From assembly GCA_028727105.1 (NCBI GenBank), contig JAQYOU010000034.1:1-42017 (forward strand): a stretch of DNA of 42,017 nt. The letters run 5' to 3'. The stretch comes from a bacterium (GTDB lineage: Bacteria; Bacillota; Clostridia; Lachnospirales; Lachnospiraceae). This document shows, one piece after another, positions 33,571 through 42,016 of this stretch. The notes under the pieces are model-generated. The model worked only from the letters and a program-made list of their open reading frames with translations, searched no databases and was not told the DNA's origin. A program made the translations under genes and the position numbers. Positions within the stretch are counted from its first letter, which is position 1; every line of letters begins with the position of its first letter.

Positions 33571-34671
33571 ATGGCTGGTATATGTTATTCCATAAAAAAG
33601 AACCGGATCGAGAGCGGGCTTTTGACCGGCTTTACGATGGAGGAGGATGGGACGCTCGTGATGAACGAGCATGAACCCCGGCATGCACTGTATGTGCGTG
33701 CCCTGGATTGTGCCACACAGGATGGCAGCTGGGGCAGATTATCCTTCGAGGCGGATTATCCGGAAAATATGACCTGCTATGTGTATGTGCGTGCACTCAA
33801 CGAGTCGATGTTCTACCGGGCAGGAAAACTGACAAAAATAGATGATTTCTTATGCGATCCGGAGGAGTCTCCTACGATCAAGAGGGAATTTTTTGAACGT
33901 GTGGAGGCAAAGCGCCATATCAATCACAAGGATGTGCTTTTGTATGAGCAGCGGGGGCGCTATCTGTACTTTGTGATCGAATTTGTGGGTGAGGGAACCG
34001 GATATCTGCGTAATATCCGTGTAGACCGCCGTGGAGATAGCTTTATGCAGACCTTTCCCGAGGTATATCGGGAGAGAAACAGCTTTTTTCACCGTTATCT
34101 GTCCATTTTTTCAAGTGTATACACGGATTTCCAGCAGGATATCGAACAGCTGCCGCAGCTGTTAAATGTGGACACTTGTCCTGTGCAGCTTCTGATCACC
34201 TATGGAAAGTGGCTGGGGATCGACCTTGACTGTGATATCCGGGATGAGAAGATCCTGCGTGCGCTTGTGCGGGAGGCTTATTCTTTGAACCGGATGAAGG
34301 GAACGAAAAAAGCGATCCGTACGATCGCAGAGATCCTGCTGGGTGAGGAGGTACTGATCCTGGAACACAATATCATGGAGGATTATCTGGCGGGAAAGGA
34401 TCGAATGGACATAGCAAAGCTCTACGGAAACAGTGTTTATGATGTGGTGATGCTGGTGGAGCGGCCGGTGTCGGAGCTTGTAAAATCCCAGCTCATGTAT
34501 CTGATCGAACAGTTCAAGCCCTTAAGGAGCCGGATCCATATCGTTCACTTAAAGTCCGATGGCATACTTGATTCTCACAGCTATCTGGATATGAATGCCA
34601 GGGTATTTGAGGTGGAGAACGGCGGACTCGATGAAGATCAGATCATGGATGGCGTGGTCACGCTGACATAG
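33571..34671 (+). CDS. Phage tail protein I-like baseplate protein
   Basis: The 366-residue protein has a beta-rich N-terminal domain (1-150) and a P2 gpI-type C-terminal half: TFPEVYRERNSFFHRYLSIF (about 160-180), SVYTDFQQDIEQLPQLLNVD, a YGKWLGIDLD segment (208-217), and LREAYSLNRMKGTKKAIR-like sequence with TIAEILLG. The I-type proteins link the wedge to tail fibres. No tail-fibre gene follows it, so the N-terminal domain may supply the distal contact. It is the last structural gene in the row. The stop is inside a weak 6-bp inverted repeat (34667-34688) without a T tract, so the end of the transcript is not clear. Confidence 0.85.
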   Translation: MAGICYSIKKNRIESGLLTGFTMEEDGTLVMNEHEPRHALYVRALDCATQDGSWGRLSFEADYPENMTCYVYVRALNESMFYRAGKLTKIDDFLCDPEESPTIKREFFERVEAKRHINHKDVLLYEQRGRYLYFVIEFVGEGTGYLRNIRVDRRGDSFMQTFPEVYRERNSFFHRYLSIFSSVYTDFQQDIEQLPQLLNVDTCPVQLLITYGKWLGIDLDCDIRDEKILRALVREAYSLNRMKGTKKAIRTIAEILLGEEVLILEHNIMEDYLAGKDRMDIAKLYGNSVYDVVMLVERPVSELVKSQLMYLIEQFKPLRSRIHIVHLKSDGILDSHSYLDMNARVFEVENGGLDEDQIMDGVVTLT

Positions 34672-34722
34672 GCTGCAGCTGACCTATGACAAAATTAATA
34701 TTATTCATAAGAAAAAAAGGAA

Positions 34723-34750
34723 TTGCCATTCTTCCCAAAAGCGCTATAAT
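34723..34750 (+). promoter_or_regulatory. Sigma-A promoter of the partner-switching operon
   Basis: -35 box TTGCCA (34723-34728), 16-base spacer, perfect -10 box TATAAT (34745-34750). The first ATG is at 34814 with AGGAAGG before it. It lets 34814-40639 be expressed apart from the structural genes. Confidence 0.85.
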
Positions 34751-34813
34751 ATACTTAATATGAATAATCATGCACTGTTATAGTGTCAGAGGATAGAGGA
34801 AGGATTACGTAAT

Positions 34814-35113
34814 ATGAACATTTCAGAGACAAGATCAGGAGATGCGATTCAGATTAAGATTGACGGACGGGTGGATACGACCACCAGTCCCCAGCTTCAG
34901 AATGCGATTTTGCAGGCATTCCAGAAAGGAAGTAAGCTGGTGCTTGATTTCTCCGGTGTGGAATATGTGTCCAGTGCAGGCCTTCGTGCGCTGCTGATCG
35001 GACAGAAAACCGCAAACTCCAAGGGAGGAACCATGACACTGGTGCATGTGGCTGATGCAGTGCTCCAGGTATTTAAGATGTCCGGTTTCAGCGGCATTTT
35101 ACATATCGAGTAA
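34814..35113 (+). CDS. STAS-domain anti-sigma factor antagonist (RsbV/SpoIIAA-like)
   Basis: The 99-residue protein is a single STAS domain: IKIDGRVDTTTSPQLQNAIL (14-33), LVLDFSGVEYVSSAGLRALL (42-61) and a MTLVHVADAVLQVFKMSGF end. Ser54 aligns with the serine that RsbW-type kinases phosphorylate in SpoIIAA and RsbV. Unphosphorylated antagonists bind the kinase and free its other partner. The module has both the kinase-like proteins (35127, 40211) and a PP2C phosphatase (38026) on the same strand, so the switch cycle is complete except for the regulated target. No sigma factor is coded nearby. Confidence 0.93.
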   Translation: MNISETRSGDAIQIKIDGRVDTTTSPQLQNAILQAFQKGSKLVLDFSGVEYVSSAGLRALLIGQKTANSKGGTMTLVHVADAVLQVFKMSGFSGILHIE

Positions 35114-35126
35114 ATGGATTTGCAAT

Positions 35127-36941
35127 ATGCAAAAAACAGGGAATATGACAGAACTTGAAAACAACAATTATTTTGTAAAACATACCCTTAGCAAATATCT
35201 CATTCCGACGATCATCTCCCTGTTGGGATCTACGATGATCACATTTGTCAACAGCCTTCTGACGGGAAATCTGTACGGCAAGGAGGCACTGGCTGCGATG
35301 AACCTGGTCAACCCGGTCACATTCATTTTTGCAATGTTTGGCTGTCTGATCAGTATTGGCGGAGCAACCGGTGCATCTATTGCAATGGGAAAAGAGGAGG
35401 ACGCACAGGTGAATGCCTATGCGACGCTCTCTCTTTTGTTGTCCATTGCGGTGCCTGTGATGTTCTCGGCAGTGGGCGTTTTATTTTTTCAGCCACTGAT
35501 GGGATTTTTAGGTGCAAAAGGAGCCTTGTTTGAGGCTGCTGCCGGCTACGGGCGGGTGATGCTTGCGGGAGGTCTGTTTACTACGCTGATGTATTATCCC
35601 TTTAACTTTTTGCGTGTGGACGGACGCGGACAGTATTCGATGATGATCTTCGGTGTGATGGGAGTGGTAGATATCCTGTTGGTGCTCCTGTTTCATCGGA
35701 TGGATCTAGGTCTGACCGGAGTGGGGCTTGCAGTGGTTCTCAGTGCAGCGGTTGCCGATGCAGCGGGTATCGGGGTACTGTTTTTTGGAAAAGGAAGACA
35801 GCTGGGACTTGGCAGGGTAGCACACCCTGTCCATGATACGGTTCAGCTGGTCCGTGCAGGTGCAGCTGCGGCTCTGAATAATCTGTGCAACATGCTTCGC
35901 ACTATTTTTTTGAACAGTCTGGTGCTGACGGCGCTGGGCGAGGACGGAGTCAGTATGTTTGCCGTTGCCTGTGCAGTGTTAAATTTTGCCACTGCATTTG
36001 TGGCAGGTGCAGGACAGGCGGTGTCGCCCCTCATCGGAGTCTTTTACGGGGAGCGTGATTATACCAGTATCCGTATGCTGATGAAAAGTGCCGTTCGCCT
36101 TTCCTTCTTGTTAATGGGAGGACTGTTCCTGCTTACGCTTGTGGGATGTATCCCGCTTGCACAGCTCTTTGGCATGCAGGGTGAGGATATGACACGGGGA
36201 GCAGCGGGAATGATCTGCTGGACGATGGCCAGTCTGATACCGGCTGCGGTGGTGAACTGTCTGATCTTCCATTACACCACCATTCGGCGTGTCGCGCTGG
36301 CATCGGTTCTTACCTTTTGCCGCTCCCTTGGATATGTGGCACTGATCGCATGGATATTAGTGCGGATGGGGGCATCCGGTATTTTGATGTCAGCCTTTAT
36401 CCTCGGAGAACTGGCAACGCTTTTCACGGCTGTATGTGTGGCTGAATTCCTGAAAAAACGAGATCCTTCGCTGGAGCGGATGCTGCTTTTGCCCCGGATC
36501 TCAGGAGAGGAACACTATATTTCTTTTTCTGTGCCGGGAAGTGCCCAGGGAGCGGTTGTTGCATCCGAGCGCATGGCTGAGTTTTGCGAGCAGCATGAGC
36601 TGGATCCGGCGCTTGCGATGATGCTTCCGCTGGCGATCGAAGAAATGCTGGTGCTTGTAAACGAGCACTGTTTTGAGAACAATGACAAAATGTATGCAGA
36701 TGTGCGCATTGTGATCAGTGCGGCTGAGCTGCTTTTGCGCATCCGCTGCGGCGGAAAGCTGTTTGACCCCATTGCGGATTACAGGAAGCGTACGAAGGGC
36801 ATGAGTGAGGAGGAACTCCTGATGGATGAATCCCTTGGTATCCGGATGATCACACAAGCGGCGGATTCCGTGAACTTCCGGCGGACCCTTGGCGTGAACA
36901 ACCTGATCGTAACATTTGCACAGACATCTAACGACTTGTAA
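35127..36941 (+). CDS. MATE-family transporter fused to an RsbW-like ATPase domain
   Basis: I start this at ATG 35127 (604 residues). The in-frame extension upstream runs through the STAS gene and has no binding site. The ATG at 35145 is an alternative. Residues 20-455 form about twelve membrane helices of the MATE fold (for example NSLLTGNLYGKEALAAMNLV and RVDGRGQYSMMIFGVMG). Residues about 464-600 are a HATPase_c_2 (anti-sigma type) domain with an N-box EEMLVLVNEH (about 504-514) and a GIRMITQAAD G2-like segment. The G1 motif reads RCGGKLFDP, where active enzymes have DxGxxFDP, so the aspartate is lost and ATP binding may be weak. The fusion suggests a transport or sensing membrane protein that sequesters the STAS antagonist. 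Confidence 0.8.
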   Translation: MQKTGNMTELENNNYFVKHTLSKYLIPTIISLLGSTMITFVNSLLTGNLYGKEALAAMNLVNPVTFIFAMFGCLISIGGATGASIAMGKEEDAQVNAYATLSLLLSIAVPVMFSAVGVLFFQPLMGFLGAKGALFEAAAGYGRVMLAGGLFTTLMYYPFNFLRVDGRGQYSMMIFGVMGVVDILLVLLFHRMDLGLTGVGLAVVLSAAVADAAGIGVLFFGKGRQLGLGRVAHPVHDTVQLVRAGAAAALNNLCNMLRTIFLNSLVLTALGEDGVSMFAVACAVLNFATAFVAGAGQAVSPLIGVFYGERDYTSIRMLMKSAVRLSFLLMGGLFLLTLVGCIPLAQLFGMQGEDMTRGAAGMICWTMASLIPAAVVNCLIFHYTTIRRVALASVLTFCRSLGYVALIAWILVRMGASGILMSAFILGELATLFTAVCVAEFLKKRDPSLERMLLLPRISGEEHYISFSVPGSAQGAVVASERMAEFCEQHELDPALAMMLPLAIEEMLVLVNEHCFENNDKMYADVRIVISAAELLLRIRCGGKLFDPIADYRKRTKGMSEEELLMDESLGIRMITQAADSVNFRRTLGVNNLIVTFAQTSNDL

Positions 36942-36967
36942 GAAAACGACGGAAAAGATTAACGAAC

Positions 36968-38029
36968 ATGCGAAAGAAAGAACAGGTACTGTTTGATACA
37001 GTGATAAAAGAATTACATAATGCGCACACGAATGAAACCGTTGTCTTCACCATGCGGCCCTTCGCTCCGGGAGATGAATCCGGGTTGATCGCCTGTATCC
37101 GGGATGAGTATGGTGACAGCTATTTCAAACGGGACTTTTATGATGAAAAGATGCTGCTTGAGAAGGCGCAGGGAGAGCACTATGTGTTTTTTGTGGCAGA
37201 GGCAAGGGGTGAGATCGCAGGGATGGAGATATTTGCGCTGTTCACGGAAAATGGTGATGACTACATAGAGCCTGCTTCCCAGATCTTAAAGCGCGATTAC
37301 AGAGGCTTTGGCCTTGCGGCAGAGCTGGTTGCATATACGTTTCCTCTGGCGAAGGCAATGAAACCGAAGGCATTGTTTGTTCATGCTGTGACGTTTCACC
37401 CGATCACCCAGTGGGTGTGCGGAGAGCAGGGAATGATCCCTACAGGCTTTCGTTTGGGAAGCTTTCTTGCGGAAAAGATGCATAACAGCTATCCAAAGGG
37501 CAGATGTCCCAAGCATTCGGAGGGGATCATGATCCTTCCGGTGGAAAAAAAGGATGCCGGTACGGTTTATCTGCCGCCGGAGCTTCATAACGATGCAAGG
37601 GCGATCTATCAGGGTCTGGGTATGCAGGTGGAGCTTTTGGATAAAAAGAAGGCTTTTTCAGTAAAAACAACGAAGCTGGATATCGTGACGGATGAGCTTC
37701 AGCGAACGGTTCTGATACAGCTAAAAAAAGCCGGTGAAGACCTGGCGGAACAGGTACAGAGCGTAATCTCAGATCATGCAGAGCCTTACTGGACCTATCA
37801 GATCACGATCCCATCCAATGACGGCACAGCTGTCACAGCTTATGAGTTATTGACCGGTCTTGGTTTTTTCTTTACCGGTATCAAGGCTGCCTGCGGAGAG
37901 CAGGAGCACTTTTATATGCAGTGGTGCGGGGAATTAGAGCTATATATGGAGGATTATGTGCTCACGGATGCCTTTGCTGCACTGCGGGCGCGGATCAGCG
38001 CCTATTATGACAGGAGGAAACACGTATGA
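36968..38029 (+). CDS. Two-lobed GNAT-family protein
   Basis: The 353-residue protein has a standard N-terminal GNAT domain (about 25-190): TMRPFAPGDESGLIACIRDE, a VAEARGEIAGMEIF strand, and ILKRDYRGFGLAAELVAYTF with the pyrophosphate-binding-loop-like RDYRGFGLA. A second, more diverged GNAT-like half follows (200-350, with YELLTGLGFFFTGIKAAC). GNAT domains coded beside RsbW-like kinases are frequent in Clostridia signalling operons. A substrate cannot be named. It ends in ATGA overlap with the phosphatase gene, so dosage is coupled. The ribosome site before the ATG (ACGGAAAAG) is weak. Confidence 0.75.
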   Translation: MRKKEQVLFDTVIKELHNAHTNETVVFTMRPFAPGDESGLIACIRDEYGDSYFKRDFYDEKMLLEKAQGEHYVFFVAEARGEIAGMEIFALFTENGDDYIEPASQILKRDYRGFGLAAELVAYTFPLAKAMKPKALFVHAVTFHPITQWVCGEQGMIPTGFRLGSFLAEKMHNSYPKGRCPKHSEGIMILPVEKKDAGTVYLPPELHNDARAIYQGLGMQVELLDKKKAFSVKTTKLDIVTDELQRTVLIQLKKAGEDLAEQVQSVISDHAEPYWTYQITIPSNDGTAVTAYELLTGLGFFFTGIKAACGEQEHFYMQWCGELELYMEDYVLTDAFAALRARISAYYDRRKHV

Positions 38030-40155
38030 GTCTGAGAAAAAAGATCATCGGTCTGTGTGTCGGAAATATCCTATTGGTGGCCATTACGATCAGCGGCTTT
38101 CTGATCGTTCGAATGAATGCACTGACGGATGATGTGGTCGCTTCCAATAACACCTTTTCTGAGCTGGTGGGACAGATGAGCTCCGATTCCATGACCGGGC
38201 AGATGCGCAAGCGAATGATGGAGCTGACAAGCAGCAATGCCAGTCTTGCAAATGCAAAATTTGAGGAATTGGAGAAGCAGGTTGTTCTGCTGGCAAACAT
38301 GACGGAGAAGATCTTTGCAGATCCTGACAGCTACGGGCTGCGTAAGGTGGAGCCGCCGGTTGCAGATAACGATGGCTCGCTCAGCGTACAGTTTCTGCAT
38401 TCAGCCTCCATAAAGGATCTGGATACCCCGGAGCTTACGGAGCGGATCGGATTGCTTGCCAATATGCAGGATACATTGTATGAAGTCAATCGGGGCTTCG
38501 AGAACATGGCGTCTGACTATATTGCCCTGGAGCCCGGTATCATGATCCAGGCGGATTATATTTCCGGATCGAAGTTTGACGAAAACGGAGCGGTGCTTCC
38601 TTACGAGGCTGATACCAGGCCTTGGTATCAGGGGGCGAAAGAGACCAAGAAGCCGTATTTCACACCGGTTACGCGGGATGCACATTCTACCGGTACCGGT
38701 ATCATGTGCGGAGTTCCCATCTATGTGGACGGAGAATTCCTGGGAGTTGCCGGTGCAGGTATGTATCTGTCTGATATTGAGCAGCTGGTTGCCGATATCC
38801 GTCTTGGGTCTGCGGGCTATGCCTGTATCATCAACCAGAGCGGACAGGTGATCTTTTCGCCTACGGAGAGCGGTATGCTCATGGTGGACGTGGAAAATCA
38901 GACGGATCTTCGCGCGACAGACAATCTGGCTTTAAGTGGTGTGGTGCGCAGCGTTCTGGCTGGAAGCAAAGGCATCACGACTCTGGAAATGGACGGCGAA
39001 AAATACTGTATCGCATACGCACCCATGGACAAGGTCGGCTGGGGCTTTTTGACCGTGCTTGGGGAAGAGGAAGTGAAAGAACCTACCAACAACCTTTTGC
39101 GCGAGCTGAATGCCAGCTCAAAGCAGACCGTAAACAGCATGCAGAAAACGGTACAGGTATCCTTGATGATCCTGATCGCAGCATTTATGATCTTCTGTCT
39201 GATCGGGGCGGTACTGGCATTTGTTGTATCCATGCATATCGTGAGGCCGATCCGGATCCTGACCGACCGTGTCAGTCAGGTAGATGGTGACAACCTGGAT
39301 TTTACATGGGAATTAAAGAATAAAGATGAGACGGATGTGCTGGCGAATTCGTTCCTTGCCATGACACAGAAGATGAAAGAGTATATTAAGAATATCACGG
39401 AGATCACTGCCGAAAAAGAACGGATCGGAGCAGAGCTGAACGTGGCGACAAAGATCCAGGCAGATATGCTTCCTAAGATCTTTCCACCCTTCCCGGATCG
39501 AACAGAATTTGATGTGTATGCACAGATGACGCCGGCGAAGGAAGTAGGCGGAGACTTCTACGATTTCTTCCTGGTGGATGATGACCATCTGGCCATCGTG
39601 ATCGCTGACGTATCCAGCAAGGGTGTTCCGGCAGCGCTGTTCATGGTGATCGCAAAGACCCTGATCAAGAATCACGCCATGAGCCTGGAATCGCTGGGAG
39701 ATGTATTCTACAGGGTTAACAACCAGCTTTGTGAGGGCAACGAAGAGGGTATGTTCGTCACGGCATGGATGGGTGTGATCACACTTACCACAGGTGAATT
39801 AGAGTATGTGAATGCCGGACATAACCCGCAGCTTTTGATGAACAATGCGGATTATGACTGGATCCATGCACAGCCCGGTTTTGTTCTGGCAGGTCTTGAG
39901 GGCATTCCTTACACCAGTGAGAAGCTGATGCTCAAGCATGGTGCACGGATCTTCCTCTACACGGATGGAGTGACAGAGGCACAGAATACATCCGAAGAAT
40001 TATTTGGCGAGGACAGACTTTTGGACAGTCTCCAAAGAAATGGGCACTTGCCGCTGCAGCAGATGCTCGAGGCAGTTCGTGCCGATATTGATACATTTGC
40101 GGGGGAAGCTGAGCAGTTTGATGATATAACAATGCTTGCATTTGAATTTGTTTAA
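38026..40155 (+). CDS. Cache-HAMP-PP2C phosphatase (RsbU/SpoIIE-like)
   Basis: The 709 residues give a membrane helix (9-30), a large extracytoplasmic double Cache-like domain (about 40-365, with YEADTRPWYQGAKETKKPYF and GVPIYVDGEFLGVAGAGMYL), a second helix (about 377-402), HAMP (403-455), a linker helix with AEKERIGAELNVATKIQADM, and a PP2C/SpoIIE domain (480-709). The metal-binding motifs are intact: GGDFYDFF (about 506-513), DVSSKG (about 525), DGVTEA (about 646) and DDITMLAFE at the end. It should dephosphorylate the STAS protein when an outside small ligand is bound. The ATG overlaps the GNAT stop (ATGA) behind AGGAGG. Confidence 0.92.
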   Translation: MSLRKKIIGLCVGNILLVAITISGFLIVRMNALTDDVVASNNTFSELVGQMSSDSMTGQMRKRMMELTSSNASLANAKFEELEKQVVLLANMTEKIFADPDSYGLRKVEPPVADNDGSLSVQFLHSASIKDLDTPELTERIGLLANMQDTLYEVNRGFENMASDYIALEPGIMIQADYISGSKFDENGAVLPYEADTRPWYQGAKETKKPYFTPVTRDAHSTGTGIMCGVPIYVDGEFLGVAGAGMYLSDIEQLVADIRLGSAGYACIINQSGQVIFSPTESGMLMVDVENQTDLRATDNLALSGVVRSVLAGSKGITTLEMDGEKYCIAYAPMDKVGWGFLTVLGEEEVKEPTNNLLRELNASSKQTVNSMQKTVQVSLMILIAAFMIFCLIGAVLAFVVSMHIVRPIRILTDRVSQVDGDNLDFTWELKNKDETDVLANSFLAMTQKMKEYIKNITEITAEKERIGAELNVATKIQADMLPKIFPPFPDRTEFDVYAQMTPAKEVGGDFYDFFLVDDDHLAIVIADVSSKGVPAALFMVIAKTLIKNHAMSLESLGDVFYRVNNQLCEGNEEGMFVTAWMGVITLTTGELEYVNAGHNPQLLMNNADYDWIHAQPGFVLAGLEGIPYTSEKLMLKHGARIFLYTDGVTEAQNTSEELFGEDRLLDSLQRNGHLPLQQMLEAVRADIDTFAGEAEQFDDITMLAFEFV

Positions 40156-40210
40156 AATGGGCATTCTAATTCTAAGGAAGAAAATCTGATCATCCGGAAA
40201 GGAGAAGTCT

Positions 40211-40639
40211 ATGCATGAATTAAAACTCATGGCAAGTGATGAAACATTATATACAGTGATCGGTGAGATTGAACAGCTGCTGGACGAAAATCATTGTCCG
40301 GAAACGCTGAAGATGATCATGCTGGTGGCTGTGGAAGAGATCTTTGTCAATATCGCACATTATGCGTATGGAGGTAATCCGGGAGAAGCGGTGATCGATC
40401 TGGATGTGATACCGAATCCGAAAAGCTGCCGTGTGGTATTCAGGGATAAAGGAGTTCCCTACAATCCTCTGGAGAAGGCAGATCCGGATATCACGTTGTC
40501 TGCGGAAGAACGAAACATCGGTGGCCTTGGGATCTACATGGTAAAGCAGAGTATGGATAAGGTGGAATACCGTTACGAGGATGGATATAATATCCTTACG
40601 ATCGAAAAAAACATTGATGACAGCGCACTGGAAGAATAA
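40211..40639 (+). CDS. RsbW-like anti-sigma/serine kinase ATPase
   Basis: The 142-residue protein is a HATPase_c_2 domain with intact motifs: N-box VEEIFVNIAHYAY (about 41-53), G1 FRDKGVPYNPL (about 77-87) and G2 IGGLGIYMVKQSMDKVEY (about 101-118). This is the expected partner of the STAS protein (kinase for its serine) and of an unknown target. In contrast with the MATE-fused domain, its residues for ATP and metal binding are kept. AAAGGAGA precedes the ATG. It is the last gene in the plus-strand row before the convergent terminator. Confidence 0.92.
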   Translation: MHELKLMASDETLYTVIGEIEQLLDENHCPETLKMIMLVAVEEIFVNIAHYAYGGNPGEAVIDLDVIPNPKSCRVVFRDKGVPYNPLEKADPDITLSAEERNIGGLGIYMVKQSMDKVEYRYEDGYNILTIEKNIDDSALEE

Positions 40640-40677
40640 GAAAAAAATAGAGGAATACCGCATCAGCGGTATTCCTC
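40640..40677 (-). terminator. Terminator between convergent gene sets
   Basis: A perfect 12-bp stem (40650-40661 with 40666-40677, loop ATCA) is followed on the minus strand by CTATTTTTTTC, a T tract at 40648-40642. It serves the minus-strand genes. Their last stop codon lies in the loop. On the plus strand only weak T sequence follows. Confidence 0.9.
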
Positions 40678-41223
40678 AGGAACTTCCTTTTTGGGGATTT
40701 CAGAAACAGTGATGTATTCGCTGTAGATGTATCCGACGGTTCCGTCCTTTAACACAACCTTGGTTCGATTGCCGTCTTCTTCAATGACGTAACCGGTATC
40801 GCCGCCATCGACGTGTCCGACGATGGAGCTGTTTCGTTCCGCAGACTTGCGGACCCGCACGGAGGTCTTTCCGGATCTGACAGTAAAACCGTAATAGATC
40901 TTTTCGGGCTCGGGCTCGGGTTCCGGTTCATCGATGACTTCGGGCTCGGGTTCCGGTTCATCGATGACTTCGGGTTCGGGTTCCGGTTCGGCAATGACTT
41001 CGGGTTCAGGCTCCGGTTCGGCGATCACTTCCGGTTCCGGCTGGGTGACAGATTCAGGCTCCTTAACACGCGGGGCATCCGAAGCCTCTGCTTGTGCCAG
41101 CGTCTTCTCATCCAGCTGCCGACTTAAACGGGAACCGTGATCATAAAACATTACGATCGCCGCAATTCCTGCGATCAGGTAAGTTGCAAATACAAGGAAA
41201 AACGCGGATGGTTGCTTTTTCAT
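40663..41223 (-). CDS. Membrane-anchored protein with Pro-Glu repeats and an SH3 domain
   Basis: I choose ATG 41223 (186 residues). The GTG at 41232 lies against the AAGGAGG site itself. Residues 1-5 are basic, 8-25 form a membrane helix ([19 protein letters not shown]), then 35-110 is a stretch with four or more EPEPEPEVI(A/D) repeats, and about 115-170 is a bacterial SH3 domain ([20 protein letters not shown], then [15 protein letters not shown]). The repeats would bridge the wall and place the SH3 domain at the surface or on peptidoglycan. It is transcribed with the upstream histidine-kinase-like gene (13-base gap). Its link to the injection system is not shown. Confidence 0.8.
   Translation of the reverse strand: MKKQPSAFFLVFATYLIAGIAAIVMFYDHGSRLSRQLDEKTLAQAEASDAPRVKEPESVTQPEPEVIAEPEPEPEVIAEPEPEPEVIDEPEPEPEVIDEPEPEPEPEKIYYGFTVRSGKTSVRVRKSAERNSSIVGHVDGGDTGYVIEEDGNRTKVVLKDGTVGYIYSEYITVSEIPKKEVPEEYR
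40911..41030 (-). repeat. Four 30-bp repeats coding for Pro-Glu linker
   Basis: Four tandem 30-bp units at 40911, 40941, 40971 and 41001 encode the 10-residue EPEPEPEVI(A/D) type unit. The first two are identical. More partial copies flank the array. Confidence 0.95.
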
Positions 41224-41236
41224 CGCAGACACCTCC

Positions 41237-42016
41237 TTAAGTAGTAGGGAGCTGGATATAAATACCCATGCCTCTGCCGATCATACTTTTCGCATAGATG
41301 CTGCCGCCGTAGTAATCAACGATGGCCTTTGCCTGAGTCAGACCCAGACCGTTTCCGCTGACGCGGTTCGTGCCCTGATAGTTCAGCTCAAAAATGTGCT
41401 TTGTCTCATGCTCGGAGAGACCGTTTCCGTTGTCCTTAAGGACGATGAAGATATCGTCGCCAATGCTTGAGATCGTGATCAAAAGAGAGCCGGAGCGGTT
41501 CATATACTTAATGGAGTTGTCAATGATATTGCGGAACAGGATACGGATCCGTCCGCGGTTGGCTTTTACAAGCATGGAACCGTCAGGCGCAGAGAGCACG
41601 ATATTTAAATTCACTTTTTTTGCAAACTCGGACAGCTCGCTGATGGTGTCTTTTGCGATCCGGATGATATCGATGGTCTCGCTGGGACTTTCGCTGGGAT
41701 CGATGGGCGGGAGAAGTGCCTCGTAGGAATCTTCACTTTCCGCTTCGGCAAGTGCAGCCCTTGCGCTGTCAGCAGAAGCTCGGACACCGGAGAGCTCCTC
41801 GTTTAAAGCACGGATGCGGAGATTTGCATCGATCAGATCCTGATCCTTCTTTTCACAGAGGCGGATCTGATCCTCCAGCTTGTTTTTCAGCGTTTCAGCA
41901 GTTTGTTCGCTCTCAACCGCAGCTTTTTGATATTTTGCCTGTAATTCGATCAGGTCATTATCTTCTAAATTGTTTTTCCAAAACAGGAAGGCCAGCGTGA
42001 GCAGCACCAGGCTGTG
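41237..42016 (-). CDS. Histidine-kinase-like ATPase, 5' end outside window
   Basis: The frame is open to the right edge, so at least 259 residues are visible. After a membrane segment ([11 protein letters not shown]) comes a long coiled coil ([20 protein letters not shown] and onward), then a HATPase_c domain with N-box [12 protein letters not shown]1 KDNGNGL, and G2 [12 protein letters not shown], ending [11 protein letters not shown]. It resembles membrane histidine kinases, but between the coiled coil and the ATPase I see no H-box (HExxxP type); the segment [18 protein letters not shown] usually follows such a helix. Either the phosphoacceptor is missing or it lies in another form. It is coded 13 bases upstream of the SH3 gene, which probably belongs to the same signalling unit. 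Confidence 0.8.
   Translation of the reverse strand, partial: HSLVLLTLAFLFWKNNLEDNDLIELQAKYQKAAVESEQTAETLKNKLEDQIRLCEKKDQDLIDANLRIRALNEELSGVRASADSARAALAEAESEDSYEALLPPIDPSESPSETIDIIRIAKDTISELSEFAKKVNLNIVLSAPDGSMLVKANRGRIRILFRNIIDNSIKYMNRSGSLLITISSIGDDIFIVLKDNGNGLSEHETKHIFELNYQGTNRVSGNGLGLTQAKAIVDYYGGSIYAKSMIGRGMGIYIQLPTT

Noticed and set aside
34667-34688. Terminator after the last structural gene
   Set aside because: The inverted repeat has only 6 pairs, includes the stop region and lacks a T tract.
35046-35126. In-frame N-terminal extension of the MATE gene
   Set aside because: It overlaps the STAS gene, has no ribosome site, and the MATE fold starts after 35127.
40813-41127. Plus-strand frame opposite the SH3 protein
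   Set aside because: Low-complexity shadow of the Pro-Glu repeat of the minus-strand gene.
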